Shown: positions 12,645-26,871, counted from the stretch's first letter. The stretch is DNA of 64,000 bases from Epiperipatus broadwayi (GCA_028023455.1 JAQFVV010000229.1:806501-870500), one strand, 5' to 3'. Program-made: numbers and translations. Notes: a model not told the origin generated them from the letters alone.

Positions 12645-12770
12645 AAAGACAACAGAATTGGGGAAATTTGAATAGATTGAATGATGGGAATAAGTTTTTA
12701 TTTTTTACGTTGTATAACAGTTGAAAAATTGTCAGTGAAACAATTAAAGATTCTTAAAAATATATTATTT
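12645..12770 (+). mobile_element. 3' tail fragment of the same PLE family as at 20.7 kb
   Basis: The stretch from AAAGACAACAGAATTGGGG through the Asn/Ile-rich region to CAATTAAAGATTCTTAAA is similar to the reverse complement of 20640-20755, the end of the PLE at 20.7 kb. It includes the last codons and 3' untranslated part. It ends in a long (TA)n run, a frequent PLE insertion site. Confidence 0.5.
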
Positions 12771-12794
12771 AATTTTAATACTTGTAAATATATA

Positions 12795-12800
12795 TATATG

Positions 12801-12862
<62 letters not shown>
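12795..12862. repeat. (TA)n microsatellite
   Basis: An almost pure TA dinucleotide run, mostly uninterrupted from 12805. The tyrosine/isoleucine-rich frame across it is an artefact. Confidence 0.9.
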
Positions 12863-12864
<2 letters not shown>

Positions 12865-12869
12865 TTAAA

Positions 12870-13299
12870 AGATCTTTATAATATAGAGATAATGTATCCA
12901 TCAATCATGACTGTGATCTGGAAAGATTTTTTCCAACAAGCTTAGGATTTTACTTTTAGGAGGCTGACCCATCTAGCTAACCAATTGTTGTTGCTCAGTA
13001 AACAAGTATTTAGATAGGGAGAATAAAATAAGGATGGCAAATCATTCTAAATCTTATAACCCAGAATATGAAAACTTTAACCAGTAGTGCATTGTCTTTC
13101 ACTGTTTTAAAAATTTGTAACACCAAATTTAGAAGGGAATCATTTTAAAATGACAAAATAATATTTTTAAATATCTTATTACATTAATTAATAAAAAAAT
13201 AAAACTCATATTATTATTTTGCAAACAAATATTTATGATTTACTCTACTTACTTTTAAGTTCTCATTATTATTATTATTATTATTATTAGTAGTAGTAT

Positions 13300-13341
<42 letters not shown>

Positions 13342-16300
13342 GAGGAGGAGGAGGATTGTTGTTGTTGTTGTTGTTGTTATTGTTATTATTATTATTATTA
13401 TTACCAATAATAATAAATTTACTTAAACATTTTATTATTTTACTTTTTTAAATTTAAATATATTTAAGAACTACAATTATTTATTAAGTGTAATCTCAGT
13501 CTTATACTTACACTAACAAAGTTATTTTTATCATAATGCTATTATTTAATATTTTTTATTAATATTGTTAATATTGCAACCTTTTATTCTATATATTGTT
13601 CACATAAAATTAACTGTCTGTGTGTGAGTGTTCTTGTAACTAAATATAAACCACAAAAAAAATTGATACACATATTCTTAAATGCTGTATTTATAAAATC
13701 TATAAGGGTAAGACATCTTGAAATAGTTTAAAATTTCACCTTATAAGGTAATATCAATAAAATTAATATAATTTTAATATTGTTATTTGCAGCAACAATA
13801 TAAATAATAATTGCAATATTGAAAACTCAATAAAAAAACTTTTAAATTATGATTCTTGTTGCCAATTCATATATTCAATTGGTACTTAAATATTAGTCCA
13901 GAGACCAAGATTGATTACAGTAATTTCAGTTATTTTAAATGCACACGTATAAAGTATATTACAATAAGGATTGTTTTGTTTACATTATTTTAAAAAAAAT
14001 ACCCAAATTACATACTGTAAAAAAAATGATTGATTAACTGAAACTATTTATTTTGTCAATTATGCTAAAGATCGGTTTTGAATAATTAATAAAACTAAGC
14101 TGTTTATTTGATCAATTTTATTTTTAGTACTTTTTATTTTTTAAAAAATGATTTAAACAGAACAATTCTTATCATAATACACTTTATATACATATATTTA
14201 AAATCATTGAAATTGCCTTACTAAATCTTAGCGCCCAGATTAACATGTAAACACCATTCAATTTTGTAACAATATATATATATATATATATATATGTACA
14301 TATACTAAATATGATATATACATAAGGGTTATACATATTACCTTATATATATATTTGATCAATTCTAGTGATGGATAGAATGATCAATCTGATTTGATAA
14401 AAAATCTAAAATCTAATTTAATTTAATCTAGTCTAGCTCAATAGGGTCGCCATTACGTAATGAATCATCATAAAGCACTAATAATCTCTATTAAAGTTTA
14501 ATTAATTTAAGCTATATGTAAAGGAAAGAATAATGAGATTATCTGCTCCAGACATCAACAAATCCATCACAATTACAAAGTAAACTGCACTGAGCAGTGA
14601 AATCGTATATCTTTGCCCTAAACTATAATATATGATTAGAATAATTACTTGATTAGCAATCTAACGAAAATCAAATCCAATCAATAACCAAAACAGGTTC
14701 CATTATACTTTATTAACCTATTATTATTATTATTGTAGTAATTTAAATCTACTTCAATATTTAATGATACTGCATTTTATTTAAACAGATGAGCCTTTTA
14801 AACAACCGCAATTGCATTTTTTAACAAAAGGTTTTTAAATATAGACACTATTTAAATCGTTGAAACAAAAATAATATTTGAACCAAACGTATATATAATT
14901 TAATAAAAGTTTAATAGAAAGTATAAACATTCATTCCTATCTTTCAATAAGTGATACATAATTCTTTCTACTTTAATATTTAATTAATAATTTTCTATTG
15001 AAACCAACTAGGTTTATATCTTTTTGAAAATATTTTGAAAACTTATGCATTCCTTTAAATGCTTAAACAAAGTAATCTACGTCTAGTTTAATAAGAAGCT
15101 ACATCGTAATGTATAAATAATTTATTCATATCTTCCAATAAAGAGATACTTAATTATTGCTTCGTTTATATGTTAAAATATAATACTCCACTAGAATTTA
15201 TTATTATCAACAATCTATTAGCTAATTTCTTATCCTATAATGTCCAATCATATTATACAAAAGACATATTAAGTTTCCATTGGATGTTTATTAACCTATA
15301 ATTATTAATATTATCTATTTAAACCCTCTAATAAATTAACATGAAATTGGTTGGTAATAATTAAAACATATGATTATAATTGATATTCATACAAACCAAA
15401 ACAATATTCAATTAAACCAGTCAATGAAATTTATACTCTTAGTTTTATAGAAGTTTTAAAAAAAATATCTAAGACGAGTTATTCTGAACCAACGATAAAG
15501 GACGATCTATTTAGATTTTTATGACAGATTCGGACAAACATACAAATGATTGACTCTAAGCTAATCATATTACTTATAATATTAACTAAAATCAAATATA
15601 ATATATATCATTTGAATACAGATATAAACATAAAATTTATATGGGAATAAAATAAAATGCTAATATGCAAAACATACCATATCTGATATTCTAGTTCACT
15701 TATCAAGCTGAGTTTGAACCTTGTCATTTAAATAGCTAAGTCATCTTATGCAATCCAAATGATAAAAAAAAATTAACAGAGTCTTGTCATTTGAACCAAC
15801 TCAATTTATTTGATTATATAAAAGAAAATCGATATGATTAACAACAAAATACATAGGAAATTAATTTATATTTCAGATTGATTGAATAAAAAAATGATAA
15901 AATTACTGTGTGTATCTCTAAAATGTGTTGCAAAAACAATAACGATATGTATAAAGAAAAAAAATGAATGAATGGAGAGATTTTTTTTTTAATATCTTAC
16001 TGAAAAATTTTTATATAACAGATACCAAATATATGGAATTGGATGAAATTAAAGCCTATGTGTTTATTAAAATAATAACCGATAAATGAATATGAAATCA
16101 TATTATCTGGACAAATTGAATAACATTCAACTTTGTTATAATGATTGGGGAACAGAATATGATTTACTTTGATATGAGCTAATCATACTTGGATCCTATG
16201 ATCATAGTTTCGCCTACCATTCTTGTTTAGCTAATTTTGATTCTCTGATTTTAAATATTTTTTTTATTAGTTTGCAATTGATTGATATAAATTAGACCTG

Positions 16301-18300
16301 TTACAGAAATGGTTGTCTGCCTCACAGATTATTAACCTCTATTATAATCCAAGATACAATTGATCTTGGTCAGATGGTATTATTATTTTATGAGTCAGTC
16401 TAGTTAACATGATTTATACTTATTGAATTGCCTTTCAATCTATATCTTTTCAGAAGCTTATATAGTTTTGCAATTATTTGCCAATATGGTTCATGTTTTT
16501 AAGAACAAAATTTTTTTTTTTTCATTCAGATGATTGACTTCATCATGTTATTCTTCAGATGTTACTGAAATTTGGCTGCCTGAATTTATTTTCTTATTAT
16601 ACAATGTCTCAATAATAATTTCTTTCTTAACAATACATATTTTTGAGTCTTGGATGGAGAATTGTGAAATTCAGTTCTTTAACTTACACTTTATAACTAA
16701 TCTATTTACAATACACCCCCTCTCTGTATTTAATAGCCTTCTGAGAAACATTAGATTTCCAAAATAAGGCATCTTCTATCAAGGTTCTTGGTGCTACTGA
16801 ACAACAATGCAATTATGGTTTTGATTGATAAGTGTATTTTTGGTATTCCTTCCACTGTGCTTAAGTATACAGATCTTTTCTGGGTTTTCTAATGCTTCTT
16901 CTCCTCATCCTATTCAACAATAGTGTATTTTCTTTTCCTAACTTTTTCTTAAATTATGTCCTTGCTTGATATGGTAAAAGCCAGTCTCCCATTTTTGGAT
17001 CTTTTGATGCATATGTACTTAAGTTTATTATTTCCAAAATAATTCTAACACCTGTTCCATTGTTTAATTGGCTATACTTATTCCATTGACTTGGCAAAAA
17101 TGGTTTGATAATTCAAATTTTGTATTCTAACAATAAGCTAGCATAGCAGTTTACCTCCTGAAAAAAATATACAAGCTTTTTCTTCTTCTAATTCATACTT
17201 TACCCTAAGTTACCTGAAATAATATACCACCCTTATAGTACTCAGCTCAACAACTCCTGTTTTGTAATCTTTATAATATTGTTAGCATTCTGGTTTATTA
17301 AACAAAAAAATCATTTTACTCCTACTAAGTCTTTACAAATGGTTATCTGCTATGACGGACTTTACTCTTCCTCTCCAACCATTTCCTGAACATTCTAATT
17401 TTCAAAAATAGATTTAGTATTTCTAGACTTTGATCACAAATTCTTGAATTTGCACTCAGCAATTCTTCTTCCTGAATTCTTTCTGATTCTGGAGATACTT
17501 CATCTGTCTAGGATATTGGCTATCTTTTTTTTATTTTTCTCCATCATATGATGAGATTGATCAATATGCTTGTTTATTATCCTTTGATCTGTTCTATATT
17601 CACTGAATCCTTTCAGCAATACTCTCTTATGTCACTCTTAGGCTCTCACTAGTAAACATTTTGTGTCCTCTTTTGGATATTTTTTACTCTTTCAGTACTT
17701 ACTTTTTCTTTTTTTTATTATTATATAGTCATATTTTTCTTATTCTCTTCTCGATATTTTACATTTTTGTTTCTATCAATAATAATTCCATAATTCTGTT
17801 GCAATAGTTTCCTTTATTTCATATAATATGAAATGTTTTTCTTTCTAGTCTCTTGCCTTTCTTTATCACATTTGATTTTTTTATTTCATTGACAATTTAT
17901 TTCGTCTTTTGACCATATGCATTCATCTTTTCTTTGATATTTGTCTTGTTTTTATTTAAATTTTTATTGATATGTTTAATATTTTCATTCTTTTTTTTTT
18001 GATGAACCTCATGCTTTTAATCGTATCTTTGATATATTATTATTTCTTTTCTGTTGTTTTTGTGATTTGATTTTTATCTATAATATTTTTATTCATGTTG
18101 TTTCTAATATTGTTTGGATATACAACTATACGATTTCCAATTTTATATTTTTTAGATTCTATCTTTCTCCTTTTAAGATATTTTCAAGATACATAGTTTT
18201 CTTTAAAAATATATCACAAATCATAGCTCTAAGTATATCACCTGTTGAGAATTCTATTTTTATAAAAATAAATAAAGCATATGGTTTTATTGCTCAGGAA
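12870..18300. other. AT-rich stretch, no gene recognised
   Basis: Holds the compound trinucleotide repeat at 13.27 kb and a (TA)n run near 14.27 kb. From about 16.8 to 17.9 kb the base composition becomes pyrimidine-rich on the + strand. The minus strand there reads as broken, Lys-rich frames that could be a very old transposon, but I cannot assign a family. Confidence 0.4.
13267..13405. repeat. Compound trinucleotide microsatellite
   Basis: Consecutive blocks of ATT, AGT, AGG, TTG and ATT repeats follow one another over about 140 bases. Stepwise single-base change of a repeat unit during slippage would produce such a mosaic. Confidence 0.9.
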
Positions 18301-18327
18301 TTTATAAGAAGCTCGAACGCCAGACGT

Positions 18328-18403
18328 GCTGCGCCAGCCAGAATCGATTCTGAGACCTTTCACTTACAAGTCGGACGCTGTTCGAACTACGCCAAACCAT
18401 ACA
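18328..18403 (-). pseudogene. tRNA-Thr-like pseudogene or SINE head
   Basis: Read on the minus strand, TGGCGTAGTTCG resembles a tRNA A-box, CTTGTAA is a tRNA-Thr (TGT) anticodon loop, and GAATCGATTCT sits where the T-loop/B-box belongs. Spacing fits a tRNA. The anticodon and T stems contain several mismatches, so it is unlikely to be a working tRNA. It is GC-richer than its surroundings. It may be the 5' head of a tRNA-derived SINE. Confidence 0.35.
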
Positions 18404-18937
18404 GGTTTATTTTTATAAGAGCTGACTTTATATTATAAATATTGGTAATTGAAAAGATGTCAAAGTAAAATTAAACCCTTTTTTTTTAGAAATAAAATTC
18501 CATTTTTTTTTAATTATAAACTTTACGTTTTTTGATTCAGAAATATAGGTTTTCAGACATTGTATTTTTTATTACCATTTGAAAAAAAAATCATGTTTAG
18601 CCATTTTGAAAAATGAGTCTGTAACAGAGTTTGATTTGCAATAAAATCTTAAGTACACCACAGTGAATGATTCTGTTGCTAAAATAAATGTAATTCCAAT
18701 AATAATTTATAATTTGTGTTCTGCTACCATTGTGGTTCTTTAATGAAAGAAAGAAAATAATACTTCTTGTTCTCCGTAGTATTTGTGTTCCATTTCTTTT
18801 CGTACTTTCATGCTTTAATTCTCATCTGTAATATTTTTATTCATTTCTTGTACCAATTGCATCATAAGTGCCTGATAAAACTTAAACGTTTGTGATTTTT
18901 TTTATTTCCTATGTTTGTTTGTTTTTTGTTTTTTTTT

Positions 18938-19409
18938 AATATCTAGAAAATTTTAAACTTTATTTAAACTTTTCCAAATACAAACAGTTGTTAGTAATAG
19001 TATACAAAGATAACACAGGTTAACAGATTACCCAACATTCCGAGTGGTATTATTCGCCACTCATATATAATTCAATTGGTTGGAGCATTGCACTAAATTT
19101 CTATATTCAAGAAATATAATTTTTACTTCCTGTTTAATCTCTAGTCTAATGAATGGCTAAAAAGTTATTAATATATTTAGTTCGACTCTTATGCAAAAAT
19201 CGTCACTAGTCAGGCTAGCAACACCCGAGGAAGAGAAGAATAATATTACTCAAAATATTATGCAATCCACTGACCTGTATTGTCTTTGTGTCTTATTACT
19301 AACAGTTGTTTATATTTGGAAAAGTTTAAATAAATTTTTAAAAAATTTTAGACATTCGACATTTAATGATAGATGATGAAAATAGACCAACATATTATTA
19401 TATCTAAAA
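18938..19409. mobile_element. Foldback element, family F
   Basis: The left arm (about 18942-19005) and right arm (about 19297-19400) are imperfect reverse complements that share TTTAAACTTTATTTAAAC, TTTCCAAATA and GTTAGTAATA with the copies at 27.3-27.7, 20.4 and 60.4 kb. The centre carries no recognisable protein. The right arm retains the outer ATGATGAAAATAGACCAACATAT end and the left arm is shorter. Confidence 0.55.
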
Positions 19410-20402
19410 TAGCATCATTACAATCCTTCAGGAAAACATTCGTTCTTATATTTCCATTTATTCTACTTTTTCCCCCATTTCTAACTCCTATGCATCTTGT
19501 AGTTTTGGTATTGTTTTTTTTTTCTCTCCATTGTTGTTGATTCACCTTTGCTCTGTATCTTGACTTACTTATGTTCGAAGCAATCAGTTATACCATTTTT
19601 TTTTTAATTATTCATTCCTACTTAAAATTCTTATTTATTTTCTTAAATGTAAATGGTTTGTCTTTTTCTTCTATGTGGTTCTTTTCAGTATTTTTTAATA
19701 TCCAATTTTAAGTGTAGTTCTACTTTAAACCTTCATTTTTTTATTCATTTTTAAATTGTTTAGCTTGTCTCATATTAATCCTGTCTAACATTTAACATAT
19801 ATTCTTTACTTTAGGCATTATATTTTATCAGTATATTTATATATGATTACTTCGATCTGTGCATTTCTCAGTCCCACACCATTAGTTATTGCTATCTGTT
19901 GTAACGTCCTAGTCACCTTTGATATATTATAAGTTTAGTTGATAAATATTGAGATATCTTTAGGCACATATTGACCTGTGCTAAAATATATAATAGTCAG
20001 AGATCACAATGAACAACATGTGTCACAAACAAGCAAAAAAATATTCATAATATATTATCCATTCTTTTTTCCAAATGTATGAAGGGTTAACTGATGATAA
20101 TTATATTTCTTATTTAATGATTAAATTTTGACATAAAAGTGATCATTATTAAGATGGTGCGCTACTTTCTGAGTACGTTCATAAGAAAAAGCAACTTAAT
20201 GACCTTATTATTTTGTTTTTTAGATAATTCAGAAATCACTTGCGTAGCATCACCTTTTAGCAAGATCCGTCTACATTTTAGTAATAATCTTTACCCTCGT
20301 AGTAATTTAGATTTCTATAAAATTCTACATCATAAAATGTAATAACTCATGTTATATAAAAAATATTTATACAAATTTTTGTAATAATTAAAATTATATG
20401 TC

Positions 20403-20510
20403 GAATTATTCCCATCATCTAGAATTAATTGTAAATGTATTTAGAAAAATTCAAACTTTATTTAAACTTTTTAAATACATTCAAAGTTACTAGTAATTGC
20501 ATACTGGTTA
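20403..20510 (+). repeat. Single arm of foldback family F
   Basis: Carries the ordered blocks CCCATCATCT, TTTAGAAAAATT, AAACTTTATTTAAAC and AGTTACTAGTAAT seen in the other family copies. There is no inverted partner within the next few hundred bases. It ends at a (TA)n run. Confidence 0.45.
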
Positions 20511-20639
20511 ATATATATATATATATATATAACTACAACCATTAAATGTCTGTATTTTTAAATTATATAATAATAATTCAAACAAATATATTTAACACAG
20601 TATTCAAAATTAAATAATATATTCTTTACCAGAAGTACT

Positions 20640-21615
20640 TTCAATTGTTTCACTGACAATCTTTATCAACTGTTAATACAAACGTACAAAAAATAAAAAC
20701 TTGCATTACCCATCATTCAATCTATTCAAATTTACCACAATTCTGTTGTCTTTATATTAGCCGATTGTTTATTCATTAAACCACCTCTATTCCTAGATAT
20801 CATCATTGCCTCTTTAATTTTACGTTTTTCACTACACCTTTCAATTTGAATAATTTTTATATCTTTATTATTAAATTTAAAACCATAATTACATGTTTTG
20901 TTATGATCAAATATAATTGATGGAGTATTCATATTTACTGAAGATATATTTTCTTTCTGTACACGTTTATATAATGTCTTATGATCATTATATCGTTTTT
21001 GTAATGTACATTTGGATTCCCCTATATATTTTATTCCACAACCACATTCCAACATATATATAACAGAACTTAATTCAAACTTAGAAAACTTGGCTTTGGA
21101 GTTATTTATCATATCATTTATATTATTTGAAGAGAAAAAAGAAATTCTACACAAACCACTAAAAAGTTTATTAATTAATTTAGCTTGTTGATTAGATATA
21201 AAAGGAATAGAAATCCATTTATCACTTTTTAATTTACTTAATATTTTCTTATTATTACTCTTATTTTGATTATATTTTGTAATTGTATTATAAATAATAT
21301 TCCTTCCATAACCAACATTCAACATATCAGTAATATATACATTAATATTTTTAATTTTATCACTAATAAATTTGCACAAATAATCATTTCTAAATAAAAA
21401 TGACTTCAAACCAGCTAATTTATGACTCATATGAACTTTAGAATTATATGGAATATAACCCCTAATTTCCACAGGCTTTAAAATCATATTATAATCAAAC
21501 ACATTATTATTTCTTTTAATAAATATATCTAAAAACTTTATAGAATCTTCCTTCTCTTCATTTAACACCCATTTTACATTATTAATCATATTTAACTCAT
21601 TAAACAAATTAACTA
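20640..21615 (-). mobile_element. 5'-truncated Penelope-like element
   Basis: The insert comprises the PLE coding fragment and its 3' untranslated tail (20640-20731), both on the minus strand. It is cut off at its 5' side within the reverse transcriptase, next to a (TA)n run at 21627-21650, as is typical of 5' truncation during target-primed reverse transcription. The tail is similar to the fragment at 12.65 kb. Confidence 0.7.
20732..21607 (-). CDS. PLE reverse transcriptase C-terminus plus GIY-YIG endonuclease (truncated)
   Basis: A 291-codon open frame, still intact. Residues 1-75 match the end of a PLE reverse transcriptase (IKFLDIFIKRNN, then KPVEIRGYIPYNS and a basic thumb). Residues about 180-215 form the GIY-YIG nuclease: VIYMLECGCGIKYIGES, with the Cys-rich CGCG insertion typical of PLEs, followed by R at KRYNDHK. 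Near the end come IFDHNKTCNYGF and KRKIKEAMMI, the conserved His/basic block. The YVDD active site lies upstream and is missing, so the product could not reverse transcribe. The start codon is arbitrary because the frame is open to the truncation point. The absence of stops over nearly 900 bases points to a recent insertion. Confidence 0.85.
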   Translation of the reverse strand: MFNELNMINNVKWVLNEEKEDSIKFLDIFIKRNNNVFDYNMILKPVEIRGYIPYNSKVHMSHKLAGLKSFLFRNDYLCKFISDKIKNINVYITDMLNVGYGRNIIYNTITKYNQNKSNNKKILSKLKSDKWISIPFISNQQAKLINKLFSGLCRISFFSSNNINDMINNSKAKFSKFELSSVIYMLECGCGIKYIGESKCTLQKRYNDHKTLYKRVQKENISSVNMNTPSIIFDHNKTCNYGFKFNNKDIKIIQIERCSEKRKIKEAMMISRNRGGLMNKQSANIKTTELW

Positions 21616-21669
21616 TTATTTCATTATATATATATATATATATATATAAATAATATAAGTATAATAAAA

Positions 21670-21744
21670 CAATTCACTAGAATATAACTACAAAATTTTA
21701 TATAGGCATTGTTTAGAATTTTGTAGTTATATTCTAGTGAATTG
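21670..21744. repeat. Perfect 28-bp inverted repeat hairpin
   Basis: 21670-21697 is the exact reverse complement of 21717-21744, with a 19-base loop. It lies beside (TA)n runs just outside the truncated end of the PLE at 20.7 kb. It may be a tiny foldback or a repair scar from the PLE insertion. Confidence 0.7.
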
Positions 21745-21759
21745 TTATATATATATATA

Positions 21760-24700
21760 TATTCTAACCTAGTCCGTTTGCATCCTCACTTCCGGGCAGT
21801 ATATTATATAAAATAAAATGGGTTCTAGCTCAGTTAATAAATAAAATATTCAGCATTAAAATTAAATGTTTCACTAGCTCAAATTTAAAATACGAATAAG
21901 GTTCAGTTTATAAAAAAGAAATTAAATAAATATTTAATATTTTCATGAGACTTGGAAGTGAAAATACAGGTGACAAGAAAGATTACATTGAGCCAATATC
22001 ATACAGGATACTACTTCAATGGCATAAGAACACTATCCCCCTATTACTATTTCAAATAAATAAACTTATAGTATTCTTATGACTTTAATAAATCCTACTC
22101 ACTAAGATTAAGCTAATAATTAAATCTTAATCTTCTATTCATAATAATTTAGCTCTATAAAATCTCAGGTTCATAAAATTTATTCTAAGTTAATTAAAAA
22201 TTACGGTAGTAAAATATGAGAAGGGATTTTATGTTTTAATCTACTACACTTAAATCAATAATAACAAATAATAATAATAATAATATTCTTCATTGTATGA
22301 ACTAATTCTGTATATCTTTTCTTTTCACTATATTTTTATTACCATAATAAAATAATATAATATAATCTTTTATCTTCATGTAATAATATAATAAATACGT
22401 GGTAGCATTTGATAATCTGACAAACAAAGGTGTGTGGCAACGGATAGCATATAATTCGATATACTATTATGATAATTAATTTATGACCATAAGATAATGT
22501 AAAATTATGATTACTTAATTAAATGAATACCAGTAAAATATTCGAATTCTTAAAATAATTATTTATCTCTGTGCAAAATTATATGTTTGTTTCTATTATT
22601 ATGGATATATTGTGATCTCATGCAGTGAAGTGGGAGAAATAAACAATCTAGACACACAAATTTTTGGAAAAAAAAAACAAATTTTAACAAAGTTTATTAT
22701 TAGCAATAAAATAAAATAAACAATTTATATACAAATTTATATGGATATGCTCAATTTACACCGTTTAACATTTTTTATTACTTAGTTATTAAAAAACAAT
22801 TTAGAATTATTTTATGTCTTTATTTTGACTTAAACAACAATAATAAAATAATACCATTTATTTATCTTTTTCTAATTAAACTTATGATAAATTACATTTA
22901 TTTATTTTTATTAAAATATATCCTATCCTTAATATTATTTAATTATACCTTTCTTTCTAAAAAAAAAAAAAACATCCATAGAAACATACTATGGAATAAC
23001 ATAAAAATAACATTATCGTGAGTATGGATTTTCTTAAAATTAAACAATTTTCATCTTGCAATGTCAAAGATGTTACATAAAATATTTTTCCAATAATTTA
23101 TTATCAGATTTTGGTGGATATCGTTTACTACACAATGTTTATTAAATATAACATATTTTCATTTAGCATTACTTTAATACTATATAATTGTAATTACCGA
23201 TATATTCCCTACTATTTAATAATTTCAAAATTATACCTATGCTTATTATTTATATCATTTTACTTTATACCATTATATTTTAAAATATGCAATACTTATT
23301 TTAAACAAAATAAAGCATTTAAAAGTTATTAACATTTTGAAGATAAATTTTGTTTTATATACCTTATTCTTAAAAAAATTTATATTTTATTTCCAAAATA
23401 AATCCAAAATATATCCTTATGATTCTTTTTTTTCCTTTAAGATTCATTGGATTTTCAATTCCAATTTATACAAATTCTACTTCTTCTAATTCAAATGATA
23501 GCATATCTTAAACTCTAAATTATCTATTATTTCTTTTCAAATATATCATACTGAACGATGTAGTTACATTGAAAATTTAGATAGCCAAACAGATGTATAG
23601 GATTTAAGGAAGAAAACTAGAGTATAACTCATAACATATATCAAAATATCATGGCACAGTGTATCAATAAGAAATAGAGGCATGATCTTTTCCTGTCTAA
23701 TGTCCTCCAATACATCAATGATGTTAAAGCTATTCCTTCCACTTTATTGAACATCAAAACTTCAAGAAGAATAGACACTGTCCAAAATAAATATATCAGT
23801 TACAGGGCACTGTTAGCTGTACTGTATATCTGCACAAAAACTATAAAATATTATTCATATTCCCTCATCACATCCTATCAGAACATCATCTTGGTTTCCT
23901 GTTCACCATAGTACTACCAAGCCATTATCTTATCATTATTTTCTAAAGATTTATCACATCTTACATCGACAAAATACTATCTTGCATATTCAAATAATAA
24001 ATAAAATTCATTTATAATTAGAGCGATCTCACTGATCCACAAGAAAAGTCTGCTTACTTCCTTATTCTATATTCTAAAACATATACAAACTAATCATATA
24101 AATACTTTGAACATCCAATAATATGAAAGTTTTTAAAAGAATCACATAAATATTTATTATCATGTTGGGTTATATTACTAGTATAAAATTATAGTATGCA
24201 TATTCCCAAAATAAATCTTAATCTTATAATGTTTAGTGTTGGACAAAATGTGTTTATATATAATTAAAACATTTATACTTCATTCATTATTATTCATAGG
24301 CAATCTAAAAGAAAACAAAAAATATACATCATAAAAATTATCAATATTCATTAACTATTACCAAGTGACATTATCTGGTTATCACTTTTTGCAGTCTTCT
24401 TTCCATCCACTAGATATAGCATTGCATCAATAAAAAAAATATACATCCATACTTTTATTTAAAATGTTCTTATTTAAACTATTAAATTATTATATTATAG
24501 GATTTTAATATTATTAATAAATTAATGTTCATGTTCCTACTTTTATAGACTAGAAAATTTACACTTTAACTAAGTTAATGAATAAATAAAAAATCAAAAC
24601 TATAATTACGTATATCTTCAATTAACTCTTCAATTCACGAAGGCTCTTGATAAAGTTCAAAAAAAATGTTTTTATTTTCTCAAGAATTTTTTTTTTTAAT

Positions 24701-26870
24701 TGTTCTCCTCAAAAGTGCTTTGCTACACCTCCTCTATTGCTATAACAATGAATAAGACAATATATTTCTGGTAGTAAGTGTGGTTCAAAAAAAAAAAGAA
24801 TAAAAAAAAAATTACACGTCTTAAAATCTAAAAATTAAATAAAATAATCATTAATCTATTCTGGAATAGTTAATACAATAATAGTTGATAACTTCTATAG
24901 TCCAGAATAATGATTATTGAAATCATAATATTAAAAATAATTCCATGAAGCTTCCTAGAATATTCCATATTGCCATAGTAATGCATTATGTTCCATTTGG
25001 CTTAGCTTGATCTATCCAGATAAATTACTTGCACAATATTTATTTACATAGCTCCATTCCTTTACTTATTAACATATTCATTTCTTTATAGGTTTCTTCT
25101 TTAGTAGATTTATTGTTCTTTACCACTTATTCAGATATTTTTCTTATCTCAAATTATTAGCTTTTAAACAATTTTATATATGTGTATTAACCATGTATAT
25201 GCCTTAGGTTTTCAATAGCATACGCTTTTCTAAAATATTTTTCATGAGTCTTTCTTAAAATAATTTCTTGTAGAATTTTAATGTTTCTTTCATAAAGGAT
25301 ATAACACTTACTTTTATAACTTGATATTTCTCTAAATTTATCATAAAGTATACTTGTTTTATTGCTTCTTAATTTTGGACAAGCTTATCTTACTATATAA
25401 AATAATGCGTTTGTTTTTTTTACTTTTAATCTGCGAAAAGTTTTTTTAATAAGTTTCTTATACAATGTCCACAAAATTAATTTATTCATTTTAATAGTTC
25501 TCTTGTTCAATATTATTGAAACTACATCAATAAATATTATATGCATTCTTAAAGTATTATAAATTCAATACTTTTTGCTTTCTGGTATTTCCATTTTATT
25601 ATTGCGAAGTTATATATTAGATTTTTGACAAAATACTTCTGGTAAGAAAACTTTTAAAACTAGCTTACACATATTAAATGAAGTTATTAAAATATTTTTA
25701 GTTTACACTCTCTTTTTGCAAAATACTTTTTAAAATAATACCTATTAGCTTTTGCAAATAAAATTATAAGAGAGCACTAAATTTGACTAAAATAATAAAA
25801 TTAAAATTACAATCACCTTGATAGCTTCTGATATGATTCAGCTACCTTTAATACATTATTAATCACCCTTGATAAATCAACTGCAATGGTATTTATACCC
25901 TGCAAGAATACCTTATCCTATTGGTTGATTCTTACTTTTAGTTCGATACCAAATTTGCATAATGTTGCAAACTTACACAATTAAATTTCAAAATAAAAAT
26001 TATGACGTATTAAAACTAAAAATATTTAAAAATATTACTTTTAAATCAATTATTACTTTACTAAATCAATTAAATATTTAAAATGACTCATAAAAATAAT
26101 ACTTAATAAATTTTATCCCACTCTCAATATTTAATTTATCTATTTTTATTTAAACAAAATATTTAACTTTTTTATTAACTGTACTCATCCTTATTACATT
26201 ATTTAAAACATTTTATATGATAATTAACTTAATATTTAATATTTTCTTTATGATAGATAATAATTCTATCCAATTCTATAATGTAATTTTACAATATTTT
26301 GAACTTTACTAATAAATACTAGCGAGCAAATGTGTGTAACTATTATACTGGTCACATGACTAATATAACTAAGACAGACTATCCGATTTTTCTCTGTCTG
26401 GGAATAAATAAATTGCTACTAAATAAAATAATACAATTATAAAAAATTTGGAAGAACAATTTGGAAAATATAGAATTAAATATAACTTCCACTACCATAA
26501 AACTTACTTTTAAAATATACGATATTAATTATGATTATTAAATATGATTTATAAATTTAAATATAACATTTACTTAACTATAAGTTTTAAACTATTAAAA
26601 TTGAACCTTTTAAACATACTTTTAAATATTTATAGCTGAGTTATTTATTATGGCCAGATTTTACAACCATATGTGATAAAAATTTTCAGCTTTACTTAAC
26701 TGTTTTTAAGTGATTCATTATAATTTTTAAGCATTACGTATTTTCATTTAGCTTGTTGCTAGCTAACTAATGATAGTACTAACATGAGAATTGAACAGTA
26801 TAAAAATATTTACTTGTTCTATATATGTTAGTCATTAATATATTAATAATTATTTTGTAGTTAGCCTAAT
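21760..26870. other. AT-rich stretch, no gene recognised
   Basis: Five kilobases with many stops in all frames and no motif I can assign. It contains several A or T homopolymer runs of 10-12 bases (for example near 22.67 and 22.96 kb). Confidence 0.5.
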
Positions 26871-26871
26871 T

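Noticed and set aside
12681-12881. Frame ending in a long Tyr-Ile repeat
   Set aside because: The repeat is translation of a (TA)n microsatellite and the start is within a PLE 3' tail.
13260-13410. Possible CRISPR-like or tandem coding repeat
   Set aside because: The units are plain trinucleotides without spacers.
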